A DNA stretch of 54,724 nt from Streptomyces canus (GCF_001514145.1 NZ_KQ948672.1:195701-250424), one strand, 5' to 3'. Positions 31,980 through 40,828 are shown, counted from the first letter of the stretch. Program-made: numbers and translations. The notes: generated by a model from the letters alone, not told the origin.

Positions 31980-34088
31980 TTGTCGAACACACCGTCCGCC
32001 CCCCGCAGGCGATGGGGAACCCGCAACTGGCGCGTGGCCAGAAAACTCCAGGCCATCCTCCTCATCCCGGTGATCGTGGCCCTCGTCCTCGGCGGCATCC
32101 GCGTCAAACGTTCCGTGGACACCTGGCAGGACGCCGACGACGCGGTCCGCGTGGCCGAACTGGTCCAGGCGGCGAACAAGTACGCCAGCGACGCCATCGA
32201 CGAACGTGATGTCTCGGTCATTCCCCTGGTCAAGGGCGACCGGACGTCGAGCGTGGTCACCAAGGCCCGGGCCATCACCGACGCGGACGCGAAGGCGTTC
32301 GACGAGGCGGTGCAGCGGATGCCGCAGACCGCCGGGCTGCAGCGCCGGGTCCAGCTGGTCCGCGCCGGCGAGAAGCAGCTCGCGTCGGTCCGTGCGAACG
32401 CCTTCACCTCCCGGCTGACCGGTGTGCAGACCGAGGAGAGCTACCACGCCGTCCAGCACCCGCTGATGGAGATCTCCAACGAGCTCGGCTTCGGCAGCAG
32501 CAACCAGGCGAGCTTCGGCCGCACCCTCTACGCCGGCTCCCTCACCCAGGCCGCCGAATCCCTGATCCGCGCGATCGGCACCCACCTCCTCATCGAGGAC
32601 CGCGGCAAGCTCGCCAAGGGCGAACTCCAGGTCCAGCTCGGCTCGTTCAGCTCGTACGTCTATCTCGAACAGGTCGCGCTCCAGGAATACGCCGGCGCCG
32701 GCACCGACGAGGACATGACGCGGCTGCGCAACGCCCTGTCCGACGCGGAGAAGCGTGGCAAGGAGCAGGCCGAGAAGGCCCAGACGCAGGCCGAGGCGGC
32801 GGGAAAGACCTTCGTGGCCCCGCCGAGCCTGGACAAGATGGCCGCCGAGATCGCCTCGGGCAAGTCGGCCGCGCAGCTCGCCGCGCAGGGCATCACGCCC
32901 GAGACGTTCTTCGCCGCCTCCACCCTCAGCTTCGACGCGTACCGCAGCGTCGAGGTGTACCTCACCGACAGCGCCCTCGCGGACGCCCACAGCATCGCCG
33001 ACGACGCCCGCAACGACGCCGTCATCAACGCCGCGCTGGTCCTCGCCGCCGTCCTCGCCGCCTTCCTGCTCGCCGCCTGGGTGGCCCGGACGATGAGCAC
33101 CAGCATGCGCCGGCTGAGCGCCTCCGCCCTCGAGATCGCCGAGCAGCGTCTTCCCGCGCTGCTCACCCAGCTCACCCGGGCCATCCCGGGCCGGGTCGAC
33201 GCCCAGGTGGCCCGGATCCCGATCACCACCACGGACGAGATCGGCGAGGTCGCCCGGGCCTTCGACCACGTGCACCGTGAGGCCGTCAGGCTCGCCGCCG
33301 AACAGGCCCTGCTGCGCGCCAACATCAACACCATCTTCAGCAACCTGGCGCGCCGCAACCAGTCGCTGATCGAGCGTCAACTCGCCCTGATCACCGGTCT
33401 CGAGGGCAAGGAGGCCGACCCCGAGCAGTTGGAGAACCTGTTCAAGCTGGACCATCTGGCCACGCGGGTGCGCCGCAACGGCGAGAACCTCCTCGTGCTC
33501 GGCGGCGAGACCCCCGCCCAGCAGTGGGACCAGCCGCTGCCCCTGGTCGACGTGATCCGCGCCGCCGCCTCGGAGGTGGAGCAGTACGAGCGGGTCGAGT
33601 TGTCGGGTGTGCCGGAGGCCCAGATCCACGGCCGTGCGGTGACCGACCTGGTGCACCTGCTGGCGGAACTGCTGGAGAACGCGACGACGTTCTCGTCGCC
33701 GCACTCCAGTGTCCTGGTCACCGCGGCACGACTGCCCGACGGCCGGATCATGGTCGAGATCCACGACCGGGGCATCGGGCTGCCGCCGGAGGAACTGGCC
33801 GACATCAATCACCACCTGGCCGACCCGCCCACCGTGGACGTCGCGATCTCCCAGCGCATGGGCCTGTACGTGGTCGGCCGCCTGGCGGACCGGCACGGCA
33901 TCCGCGTCCAGCTGCGCCCGCACGAGGGGGGACAGGGCACGACGGCGCTGGCGATGCTCCCGGACACGATCACCTATCGGGGGACGGGAGCGGAGTCCGA
34001 CATCGACACCATGGCCCTGGCCGCCTTCACGAAGAACGGTTTCCCCGAGGACACCGGCCGTGGTTACGAGGCCTGGAACGACAGGTAG
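31980..34088 (+). CDS. NIT-domain sensor histidine kinase-like protein (CvnA-like, orphan)
   Basis: About 702 residues from TTG at 31980, with GAGG five nt upstream; a GTG at 31923 in the same frame is an alternative lacking a ribosome site. TM1 (ILLIPVIVALVLGG) is followed by an extracytoplasmic nitrate/nitrite-sensing-type helical domain to about residue 340. TM2 (INAALVLAAVLAAFLLAAWVA) and a HAMP-like linker come next. The kinase part has FKLDHLATRVRRNGENLLVLGG (His-box type of conservon kinases), N-box LLAELLENATTFSSP and G-box DRGIGLPPEELADIN. The roadblock, DUF742 and GTPase genes of a conservon are missing, and no response regulator is adjacent. It probably relays a small-molecule signal to an unlinked partner (inference). 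Confidence 0.88.
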   Translation: MSNTPSAPRRRWGTRNWRVARKLQAILLIPVIVALVLGGIRVKRSVDTWQDADDAVRVAELVQAANKYASDAIDERDVSVIPLVKGDRTSSVVTKARAITDADAKAFDEAVQRMPQTAGLQRRVQLVRAGEKQLASVRANAFTSRLTGVQTEESYHAVQHPLMEISNELGFGSSNQASFGRTLYAGSLTQAAESLIRAIGTHLLIEDRGKLAKGELQVQLGSFSSYVYLEQVALQEYAGAGTDEDMTRLRNALSDAEKRGKEQAEKAQTQAEAAGKTFVAPPSLDKMAAEIASGKSAAQLAAQGITPETFFAASTLSFDAYRSVEVYLTDSALADAHSIADDARNDAVINAALVLAAVLAAFLLAAWVARTMSTSMRRLSASALEIAEQRLPALLTQLTRAIPGRVDAQVARIPITTTDEIGEVARAFDHVHREAVRLAAEQALLRANINTIFSNLARRNQSLIERQLALITGLEGKEADPEQLENLFKLDHLATRVRRNGENLLVLGGETPAQQWDQPLPLVDVIRAAASEVEQYERVELSGVPEAQIHGRAVTDLVHLLAELLENATTFSSPHSSVLVTAARLPDGRIMVEIHDRGIGLPPEELADINHHLADPPTVDVAISQRMGLYVVGRLADRHGIRVQLRPHEGGQGTTALAMLPDTITYRGTGAESDIDTMALAAFTKNGFPEDTGRGYEAWNDR

Positions 34089-34195
34089 GCCGACGAACCG
34101 GTGGAGGAAGCCCCGCGCCGGTAAATCGCTTGGTCGTGGGGCGCCCGCCACGGCAGGATGATCGCGCGATGTCGGTCCGATGAGGGAAACGGTGG

Positions 34196-35182
34196 ATGAG
34201 GCGCAACCGGCTCGGGAAGACCGATGTGCACGTCACGGAGCTGGGCTTCGGTGGCGGTCCGCTCGGCGGACTCTTCGCACCGCTCGACGACGAGACGGCC
34301 GCGGGCGCCCTGGAGGCGGCCTGGGACAGCGGTATCCGCTACTTCGACACCTCCCCGCACTACGGCATCGGCCACTCCGAGCGCCGCACCGGAGCCCTGC
34401 TCCGGGACAGGCCGCGCGACGAGTTCACCCTGTCGACGAAGGTCGGCCGACTGCTGGTCCCACAGGACCCGGCGGGCCGTATGGACGAGAGCTTCGCGGT
34501 GCCCGCCACCCACCGCAGGGTGTGGGACTTCACGCGGGACGGTGTGCTGCGCAGCGTGGAGGACTCGCTGGAGCGGATGGGCGTGGACCGTGTCGACGTG
34601 CTGTTCCTGCACGACGCGGAGGAGCGTTTCGAGGACGCGTTGCGTGACGGATACCCGGCCCTCGCCGAACTCCGCGCCCAGGGCGTGGTCGGGGCGATCG
34701 GCGCGGGGATGTACCACCCCGGCAAACTGACCCGGCTGGTCAGGGAGTCGGACGTCGACGTCGTGATGCTGTCCGGCCGCTACACGCTCCTGGACCACAG
34801 CGCCCTGGACGAACTCCTGCCGGCCTGCACGGACCGCGGGGTGTCGGTCCTGGCGGCGTCGGTCTTCAACTCCGGCCTGCTCGCCACGGCCCGCCCCGCC
34901 GAGGGCAGCACCTTCGACTACGCCCCCGCCTCGTCGCGCTTGCTGCAACGTGCGCACCGCATCGCCGACGTCTGCGAGGCGCACGGCGTGACCCTCCCGG
35001 AGCTGGCGATGGCGTTCCCGCTGCGCCACCCGGCGGTCGCGGGCATCGTGGTCGGCATGCGCACGGTGGAGGAGGTACGCGGCAACACGGCGGCGTTCGG
35101 CGCGGAGATCCCTGCCCAGCTGTGGGACGACCTGCGGGGCGAAGGACTCCTGGACGAGCGGGCACCGGTGCACGACCGCTGA
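34196..35182 (+). CDS. Aldo/keto reductase (L-fucose / D-threo-aldose dehydrogenase type)
   Basis: 328 residues. The TIM barrel AKR catalytic set is visible: Asp in IRYFDTSPHYG with the active-site Tyr, Lys in LSTKVG, and His in VLFLHDAE. The Pro-rich TKVGRLLVP and FNSGLLATARP segments resemble D-threo-aldose 1-dehydrogenases and the fucose-catabolic LRA-type AKRs. GGTGG is just before ATG 34196. A strong hairpin follows. It is a single gene; the true sugar is unknown. Confidence 0.9.
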   Translation: MRRNRLGKTDVHVTELGFGGGPLGGLFAPLDDETAAGALEAAWDSGIRYFDTSPHYGIGHSERRTGALLRDRPRDEFTLSTKVGRLLVPQDPAGRMDESFAVPATHRRVWDFTRDGVLRSVEDSLERMGVDRVDVLFLHDAEERFEDALRDGYPALAELRAQGVVGAIGAGMYHPGKLTRLVRESDVDVVMLSGRYTLLDHSALDELLPACTDRGVSVLAASVFNSGLLATARPAEGSTFDYAPASSRLLQRAHRIADVCEAHGVTLPELAMAFPLRHPAVAGIVVGMRTVEEVRGNTAAFGAEIPAQLWDDLRGEGLLDERAPVHDR

Positions 35183-35192
35183 GTGTGTCGTG

Positions 35193-35214
35193 CCGCCCGG
35201 GCCCCACCGGGCGG
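35193..35214 (+). terminator. Terminator hairpin after the aldo/keto reductase
   Basis: Perfect 8-bp stem CCGCCCGG / CCGGGCGG with loop GCCCCA, 10 bp after the stop codon. Confidence 0.7.
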
Positions 35215-35287
35215 ACACCCCCCACCCCGCCCCCTGCGCGCCGTACGCGGCTACCGGCCCGTCGTGGCGCGGGCGGCTGCAACTCCC

Positions 35288-35356
35288 CAGGGGCGGGGGA
35301 CTGTGACATCAGCGGCTCCGCCGCGGGGCGCGACCAGCCCCCACCGTCCTGCAGCC
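35288..35356. repeat. GC-rich intergenic repeat-like element
   Basis: The stretch containing CAGGGGCGGGGGACTG and GGGGCGCGACCAGCCCCCAC closely resembles the short GC-rich elements scattered between genes in many Streptomyces chromosomes. It can fold through GGGGC/GCCCC pairings. Identification is from memory of the consensus, not from a second copy in this window. Confidence 0.4.
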
Positions 35357-35442
35357 GCGCAAGGACCCGGCGAGGCGCCCCCGTAGGCGCCCGCCCCGGC
35401 GATGCCGCGCCGCCCGCCCGCCCTCCTGGCAGGATGGTCGGC

Positions 35443-35796
35443 ATGGAACGTGTGCTTGGAATCGGCGGATACTTCCTCAGGGCCGCCGACCCGGCTGCCC
35501 TGAGCGCGTGGTACCGCGACTGCCTGGGCCTGGACGCCGACGAGAACGGCTTGTGGCGTCAGGAAGCCGGGCCCACGGTGTTCGCGGCGTTCGAGTCCGG
35601 GACCGACTACTTCGGGTCCCGCACCCAGCAAACCATGCTCAACTTCCGGGTCCGCGACCTGGACGCGATGCTCGCGCAATTGCGCGCCGGCGGAGCGGAC
35701 GTGGCCGAGGAGACGCAGGACATGGAGGGTGTCGGTCGATTCGGCTGGGTCACCGACCCGGAGGGCAACCGCGTCGAGCTGTGGCAGCCAGCCTGA
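35443..35796 (+). CDS. VOC (glyoxalase/bleomycin-resistance) family protein
   Basis: 117-residue single-domain VOC protein: FLRAADPAALSAWYRDCLGLDAD at the N-terminus, NFRVRDLDAMLAQLRAGGADV in the middle and GWVTDPEGNRVELWQP at the end. The usual metal-ligand positions include the Glu of VELW, while the first position (typically His) reads GGYFLRA, so metal binding is uncertain. The ATG at 35443 has GGCAGGA 8 nt upstream; ATG 35434 is too close to it. Function unknown. Confidence 0.85.
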   Translation: MERVLGIGGYFLRAADPAALSAWYRDCLGLDADENGLWRQEAGPTVFAAFESGTDYFGSRTQQTMLNFRVRDLDAMLAQLRAGGADVAEETQDMEGVGRFGWVTDPEGNRVELWQPA

Positions 35797-35941
35797 CCCG
35801 CCGAAGCCGGTCGTTGATCGGGATCCGGCGGAACCCGGCGCCCAGATGCGTCAACCACAGCCGGTCAGGATCGGCGCTCTCGCTCCGCCGACCAGGCCCG
35901 GCCGGGTAGAGGCGGGCCGCCATCTGCTCGCCGGACTCCAC
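35750..35941 (-). pseudogene. Possible gene remnant (hypothetical)
   Basis: A 63-codon reverse-strand frame contains RLWLTHLGAGFRRIPINDRLRR, which looks more protein-like than the flanking sequence, but it begins without a ribosome site and a stop lies just upstream in frame. I cannot name a family. It overlaps the end of the VOC gene by 47 bp. The rest of 35797-36163 shows no gene, palindrome or clear hairpin. Confidence 0.15.
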
Positions 35942-36163
35942 CGGCCGTCGGCGAGGTCAGTGACACCAGCGGGTTCGGCGGAAGACCGCGGCTACGCCCA
36001 GCTGAGCCGGTTCGTCCACGGCGGCCGCGGCCCATCGGCCCACCCGCGCGGCGGTAGCGTCCGGCGACGGGCTCGGACGCCGGTCCACGATCATGCCGGA
36101 CATCGCATCCTCACCAGGGCCGCCTGCAACTGATTGAGCACCCCTGCGGCAGGCCGGCGCCGG

Positions 36164-36631
36164 TCAGGACACGTCCTCGTCCAGCTTGCCGATGACGCGC
36201 TCGGAGAGCTCGGCCAGGACCCGCAGTTCGGCCGGGGTGACATGGTCGAGGAACAGTTCACGTACCGCCTCGACATGACGCGGGGCCGCCGCCTCGACCG
36301 CCGCCCGGCCAACGTCCGTGATCACCACGAAGGCGCCCCGAGCGTCCTCGAGGCAGTCCTCCCGGACCACCATCCCCCGCCCCGCCATCCGCGCGATGTG
36401 GTGGGACATCCGGCTCTTCTCCCACTCCAGCGCCCGGGCCAGATCCTGGTACCGCTGTCGCCCCTCCGGGGTGTCCGTCAGATGAACCAGCACCGCGAAG
36501 TCGGCCGGCGACACATTGGACTCCGACTGCAGCAGGCGCCCGAGGCGCCCGCCGAGCCGCTCATGCAACCGGACGAAGCCACGCCACGCGCGCTGCTCCT
36601 CCGGCGTCAGCCATCGCACCGTCTCTCCCAT
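36164..36631 (-). CDS. MarR-family transcriptional regulator
   Basis: 155 residues with a winged-helix core: SPADFAVLVHLTDTPEGRQRYQDLARALEWEKSRMSHHIARMAGRGMVVREDC, the typical MarR recognition helix and wing. The C-terminal dimerisation helices end in VIGKLDEDVS. ATG at 36631 is only 6 nt from a good -10 element and has no ribosome site, suggesting a leaderless mRNA. Target genes are unclear; the next gene on the left is the VOC protein, on the right GH1. Confidence 0.88.
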   Translation of the reverse strand: MGETVRWLTPEEQRAWRGFVRLHERLGGRLGRLLQSESNVSPADFAVLVHLTDTPEGRQRYQDLARALEWEKSRMSHHIARMAGRGMVVREDCLEDARGAFVVITDVGRAAVEAAAPRHVEAVRELFLDHVTPAELRVLAELSERVIGKLDEDVS

Positions 36632-36637
36632 GGACAA

Positions 36638-36666
36638 AGTGTAGACGTAGTTGACACTTCACCCAA
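36638..36666 (-). promoter_or_regulatory. Probable leaderless promoter of the MarR gene
   Basis: On the minus strand, TTGGGT (-35), a 17-bp spacer and TACACT (-10) are followed by 6 nt and then the ATG. Transcription would start at or next to the initiation codon. The spacer holds an imperfect AGTGT...ACACT dyad that could be the MarR autoregulatory site. Confidence 0.5.
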
Positions 36667-36687
36667 TGTCCGGGCGCCCGTGTCCGG

Positions 36688-38133
36688 TCAGGCCACCTTG
36701 GTCCCCGGCAGCGGAATGCTTCCCGTCGTCGCCAGTTCCCGGTACCACAGGGCGCTGTCCTTCAGCGTGCGCCGCTGGGTCTCGTAGTCGACGTGGACGA
36801 TGCCGAAGCGCTTCGAGTAGCCGTATCCCCACTCGAAGTTGTCCATCAGGGACCACACGAAGTACCCGCGCAGATCGACACCGGCGGTGAGGGCCCGGTG
36901 GGCGGCGGCGAAGTGGCGGTGGAGGTAGTCGATGCGCTCCGGGTCGTGAACGGCGTGGCCGCCGTCGGGGCCCGTGGAGACGTGGTCCTCGAAGGCCGCT
37001 CCGTTCTCGGTGATGACCAGAGGCTGGTCCGGGAACCGGGTGTGCAGGTCCAGGAGGAGTTCCTCGAGTCCGTCGGGGTCGATGTTCCAGCCCATGGCGG
37101 TGTGCGGGCCCTCCTGCGCGACGAACTCGACGTGGGTCGAGCCGGGCCAGGGGGACCCTCCCATGTCCTTGTGCCCGTCGTTGTTCTGACGCGGTGTCAC
37201 ACCGTCCCACAGGCGGACGGCCGTGGTGGCGTAGTAGTTGACGCCGAGCAGGTCCAGGGGCTGCTGGATCTGTGCGAGGTCACCGTCCTGCACGAACGCC
37301 CAGTCGGTGACGGCCGCGGTGTCCTCCAGGAGGTCCTGCGGGTAGTGGCCGCGCAACAGGGGTTCGGTGAAGGCCCGGTTGGCCAGCGCGTCGATGCGCC
37401 GTACGGCCTCGTCGGCACCCTCGCCCTCGCCCCTCAGGACATGGAAGTTGAGCGTGACCGAGTACCGCGGGTCGTTGGTGGTGACCGCCCTGAGCTGCTG
37501 AACGGCCAGTCCGTGGGCGAGGTTGAGGTGGTGGACCGCGGTCAGCGCCGCGGCGCCGTCACTGCGGCCGGGAGCGTGGGCTCCGGCGCCGTAGCCGAGG
37601 TAGGCGGAGCACCACGGTTCGTTCAGCGTGGTCCAGATCGCGACGCGGTCGCCGAGCGCTTCGCCGACCGCACGGGCGTAGTCGGCGAAGGCGTACGCGG
37701 TCTCGCGGTTCGTCCAGCCGCCCTCGTCCTCGAGGGCCTGGGGCAGGTCCCAGTGGTAGAGCGTCGCGACCGGCGCGATGTCCCGCTGGAGCAGACCGTC
37801 GACCAGGCGGCTGTAGAAGTCCAGACCCTTGGGATTGGCCGGGCCACGGCCCGTGGGCTGGATGCGCGGCCAGGCGATGGAGAACCGGTAGGCCTTCAGG
37901 CCCAGGGACGCCATGAGGTCGAGGTCCTCGTCGAGACGGTGGTAGTGATCGGCGGCCACGTCACCGGTGTCGCCGTTCCATGTCCTGCCCGGCGTGTGGG
38001 AGTAGGTGTCCCAGATGGAGGGGCCGCGCCCGTCCTCGTCGGCGGCACCCTCGATCTGGTAGGCGGCGGTCGCGGAGCCGAGGAGGAAGTCGGCGGGGAA
38101 CGTCAGCTGCTGGGTGTTCGCGTCAGTGGGCAT
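36688..38133 (-). CDS. Beta-glucosidase, glycoside hydrolase family 1
   Basis: 481-residue GH1 enzyme without a signal peptide, so intracellular. It has the N-terminal FLLGSATAAYQIEGAADEDGRGPSIWD signature, the acid/base Glu in TLNEPW and the nucleophile in ITENGA. The C-terminal WSLMDNFEWGYGYSKRFGIVHVD is intact. It hydrolyses beta-glucosides or related short beta-linked sugars. The start ATG has GGAGAG 7 nt upstream. A palindromic operator 33 bp upstream is shared with the divergent GH43 gene. Confidence 0.94.
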   Translation of the reverse strand: MPTDANTQQLTFPADFLLGSATAAYQIEGAADEDGRGPSIWDTYSHTPGRTWNGDTGDVAADHYHRLDEDLDLMASLGLKAYRFSIAWPRIQPTGRGPANPKGLDFYSRLVDGLLQRDIAPVATLYHWDLPQALEDEGGWTNRETAYAFADYARAVGEALGDRVAIWTTLNEPWCSAYLGYGAGAHAPGRSDGAAALTAVHHLNLAHGLAVQQLRAVTTNDPRYSVTLNFHVLRGEGEGADEAVRRIDALANRAFTEPLLRGHYPQDLLEDTAAVTDWAFVQDGDLAQIQQPLDLLGVNYYATTAVRLWDGVTPRQNNDGHKDMGGSPWPGSTHVEFVAQEGPHTAMGWNIDPDGLEELLLDLHTRFPDQPLVITENGAAFEDHVSTGPDGGHAVHDPERIDYLHRHFAAAHRALTAGVDLRGYFVWSLMDNFEWGYGYSKRFGIVHVDYETQRRTLKDSALWYRELATTGSIPLPGTKVA

Positions 38134-38165
38134 GCACGTCTCTCCGTTGTCTTGGCCGATGGCGA

Positions 38166-38179
38166 TGTTAACGTTAACA
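38166..38179. promoter_or_regulatory. LacI-type operator shared by GH1 and GH43 genes
   Basis: Perfect 14-bp palindrome TGTTAACGTTAACA in the 111-bp divergent gap, with the central CG typical of LacI-family sites. The likely binder is the LacI protein encoded at 40829-41845 (inference). Confidence 0.75.
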
Positions 38180-38244
38180 AGCAGCCGACACCCCTGTCCC
38201 GCCCCCGTTTGCACACCCCTCCCGTCCGACTCGGAGTGCGCCCC

Positions 38245-39780
38245 GTGCCGACCTTCTCCAACCCCGTTCTCGCCGGTAGTCACCCCGACCCCTCGATCTG
38301 CCGGGTCGGCGAGGACTTCTACCTGGTCACGTCGTCGTTCGCGTACTACCCCGGGATCCCGATCTTCCATAGTCGCGACCTGGTGAGCTGGCAGCCGCTC
38401 AGACACGTGGTGGAGCGCCCGTCCCAGGTGTCGCTGACCGGGCTGGACGTGTCGGACGGCCTCTGGGCCGCGACGATCCGCCCTCACGAAGGCACCTTCT
38501 ACGTGGTCGTGGCCCTGGCAAGGGGCCGTCAGGGCAGCACCACCTACCTCTTCACCGCGTCCGACCCCGCCGGGCCCTGGTCCGACCCCGTCGTCCTGGA
38601 GGCGGAGGGCATCGACCCGTCACTGTTCTTCGACGACGACGGCCGCTGCTGGTTCACCGCCTGCCGCGACGCCGCCGAGCCGGAGGTGACGGGCCCCGGC
38701 GAGCTGTGGATGCGCGAACTCGACCTGGACAGGCTGGCGTTGACCGGGCCGACCCATGCGCTCTGGTACGGCGCCATGCGCGGCGCCTGGGTGGAGGCAC
38801 CGCATCTGTACAAACGCGACGGGGTCTACCACCTGATCGGCGCGGAGGGCGGGACCGAGCGTCATCACGCCGTGACCGCGGCCCGCGCCGACGCCGTCAC
38901 CGGTCCCTACTCCACCGACCCCAGGAGCCCCCTGCTCACCCACCGCCACCGCGGGGCGGCGGAGCCGATCCACAACGTCGGTCACGTCGACCTCGTCGAC
39001 ACGCCCGCCGGGGAGACCTGGGCCGTCGCTCTGGGGGTACGGCCGCTCGACGGCACGCACACGCTCGGCCGCGAGGTGTTCCTCGTCCCGGTCGAATGGA
39101 CCGCCGCCGGGCCGGTGTTCGCTCCGGACACGGGTCGGGTGAGGCTGTCGGAGCGGTTGCCGGCGGGGGCCGGCGCGGGGGCCGTGGCGCCGGTCGGGCC
39201 GGTGCGGGACGACTTCGGCGGCACAGCGCTCGGCCCGGAATGGAGCAGCCTGCGCGGACCGGTCGGCCATCTCGTCTCGACCAGAGCCGAGGAAGGAGGC
39301 CTGACCATCCGCCTCTCCCCCGAGCCCCTCACCGGTACGGGCACTCCCGCGTTCGTCGCCCGCCGTCAGCAGCATCTCCGTATGCGCGCCAGGGCCCGGG
39401 TCCGCTTCACCGCCACCGCTCCGACACGGGAAGCGGGGCTGGTCGTCTTCCAGCACGCGCACCACGCCACCCTCGCGCTGACCGCCGACGCCTCCGGCAC
39501 CCCACACGTCGTACTCACCGCTCACGAGGCGGGCTCCCCCACCCGGCTCGGGGCAGTCGCCGTGACATCCGACGAGGTCGTCCTCGTGGTCGACAGCGAC
39601 GAGTCCGGCTACACCTTCCACGTCGAGGACGGCACCCGGACGACCCTGGGCAGCATCGAGCGGCCCTTCTTCAGCACCGAACGCGCCGGCGGGTTCGTCG
39701 GGGTCCACCTCGGCCTGTACGGCATCGGCGACGCGGGCGAGGCGCGCGTGCACTGGTTCGAGTACGCCCCGGCCCGTTGA
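38245..39780 (+). CDS. Glycoside hydrolase family 43 (beta-xylosidase / arabinofuranosidase type)
   Basis: 511 residues, no signal peptide. It has a five-blade propeller catalytic domain: the base Asp in AGSHPDPSICRVG, the pKa-modulating Asp in EGIDPSLFFDDDG and the acid Glu in WVEAPHLYKRDGVYHL. A C-terminal beta-sandwich (about 315-511), typical of XynB-type GH43 enzymes, follows. It removes xylose or arabinose from imported oligosaccharides. GTG at 38245 has CGGAG 8 nt upstream. Divergent from GH1 with a shared operator. Confidence 0.92.
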   Translation: MPTFSNPVLAGSHPDPSICRVGEDFYLVTSSFAYYPGIPIFHSRDLVSWQPLRHVVERPSQVSLTGLDVSDGLWAATIRPHEGTFYVVVALARGRQGSTTYLFTASDPAGPWSDPVVLEAEGIDPSLFFDDDGRCWFTACRDAAEPEVTGPGELWMRELDLDRLALTGPTHALWYGAMRGAWVEAPHLYKRDGVYHLIGAEGGTERHHAVTAARADAVTGPYSTDPRSPLLTHRHRGAAEPIHNVGHVDLVDTPAGETWAVALGVRPLDGTHTLGREVFLVPVEWTAAGPVFAPDTGRVRLSERLPAGAGAGAVAPVGPVRDDFGGTALGPEWSSLRGPVGHLVSTRAEEGGLTIRLSPEPLTGTGTPAFVARRQQHLRMRARARVRFTATAPTREAGLVVFQHAHHATLALTADASGTPHVVLTAHEAGSPTRLGAVAVTSDEVVLVVDSDESGYTFHVEDGTRTTLGSIERPFFSTERAGGFVGVHLGLYGIGDAGEARVHWFEYAPAR

Positions 39781-39795
39781 CGCCGCTCGCGGGGA

Positions 39796-40767
39796 TCAGC
39801 CGTAGAAGTTCTTCGCCCAGCGGTGCTCGGTCAGCACGGCGAGTTCCCGTTCGGTCAGCAGTGGCGCGTCGGCGATCGCCGCGTTGCGTTCCACGTTCCG
39901 CAGGGAACGCATTCCGACGATGACCGTGGAGACCGCCCGTCCTGCGAGGGCGAACCGCAGGGCGGCGGACGGGAGTTCCTCGGCGGCGCTGCCCAGGTCG
40001 GCGAGGATCGCGTCGACGTGCTGCTCGACCTGGGCGGGCCGGTCGTCCCTGAAGTACCAGTTGCGCCAGTCACCTTCGGGGAAGGTGACACCCGTGCGGA
40101 TCGCTCCGGTGAGGGCGCCTTCGTCGAGGGCGACACGGACGATCACGCCGACGCCGTACTCCTCGCAGGCCGGCAACAGGGCGTCGGACGGGGCCTGTTC
40201 GAAGACGTTGTAGATGACCTGGACGGTGTCCAGCACTCCGGTTCGCAGCACCGTGAGCACGTTCTCGGGCTGGTGGTCCTTGACGGAGATCCCGAAGAAC
40301 CTGATCTTGCCCTCCTGTTTGAGGGCGTCCACCGTCTCCAGCCAGTCACCACGGCCGGTCCACTCGTCCTCCCAGGTGTGCAGCTGCAGGAGGTCGACGT
40401 GATCGCGGCCGAGTTCGCGCAGGCTGGTCTCCAGGCTCTCCCGGAGGTGCGCGCCCGGGAACGCCTCCATGGGGTCGAGTCCGCTCGGCGACAGGGAGAC
40501 GGGCACCTTCGGCCCGACCTTCGTCGCCACGTGGACGCCCTCCCCGCCGCCGGGAAGCTCCTTGAGCGCACGGCCGACGACGCGCTCGCTGCGGTCGTAG
40601 GCCCGGGCGGTGTCGATGAAGGTGACACCCAGATCGAGGGCGCGGCGCAGGGCGCGGACGCCGGAGTCGTCGTCGGCGCCGACCCAGGCGCCCTGGCCCA
40701 GTCCCCAGGCCCCGTAGCCGATCTCGGACACGGTCAGGCCGGTGCGGCCCAGCTCTCGATAACGCAT
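39796..40767 (-). CDS. Aldo/keto reductase
   Basis: 323-residue AKR TIM barrel. The catalytic residues are Asp and Tyr in TFIDTARAYDRSERVVG, Lys in VATKVG and His in LLQLHTWEDEW. C-terminal NADP-binding signature: STVIVGMRSLRNVERN. It belongs to the YdjG/IolS-like group and probably reduces a sugar or aldehyde. It lies 61 bp downstream of the LacI gene and is convergent, by 15 bp, with GH43. Co-regulation with the glycosidases is likely (inference). Confidence 0.91.
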   Translation of the reverse strand: MRYRELGRTGLTVSEIGYGAWGLGQGAWVGADDDSGVRALRRALDLGVTFIDTARAYDRSERVVGRALKELPGGGEGVHVATKVGPKVPVSLSPSGLDPMEAFPGAHLRESLETSLRELGRDHVDLLQLHTWEDEWTGRGDWLETVDALKQEGKIRFFGISVKDHQPENVLTVLRTGVLDTVQVIYNVFEQAPSDALLPACEEYGVGVIVRVALDEGALTGAIRTGVTFPEGDWRNWYFRDDRPAQVEQHVDAILADLGSAAEELPSAALRFALAGRAVSTVIVGMRSLRNVERNAAIADAPLLTERELAVLTEHRWAKNFYG

Positions 40768-40828
40768 GTGCTGTTCGTGCTCCCTTGGTGAGGCCCTCCG
40801 GTGAGGGCTGTGGAAACCGCGGCGGGCT

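Noticed and set aside
31980..34088. Calling the kinase part of a conservon
   Set aside because: The following genes are an aldo/keto reductase and a VOC protein; no roadblock, DUF742 or Ras-like GTPase genes are present.
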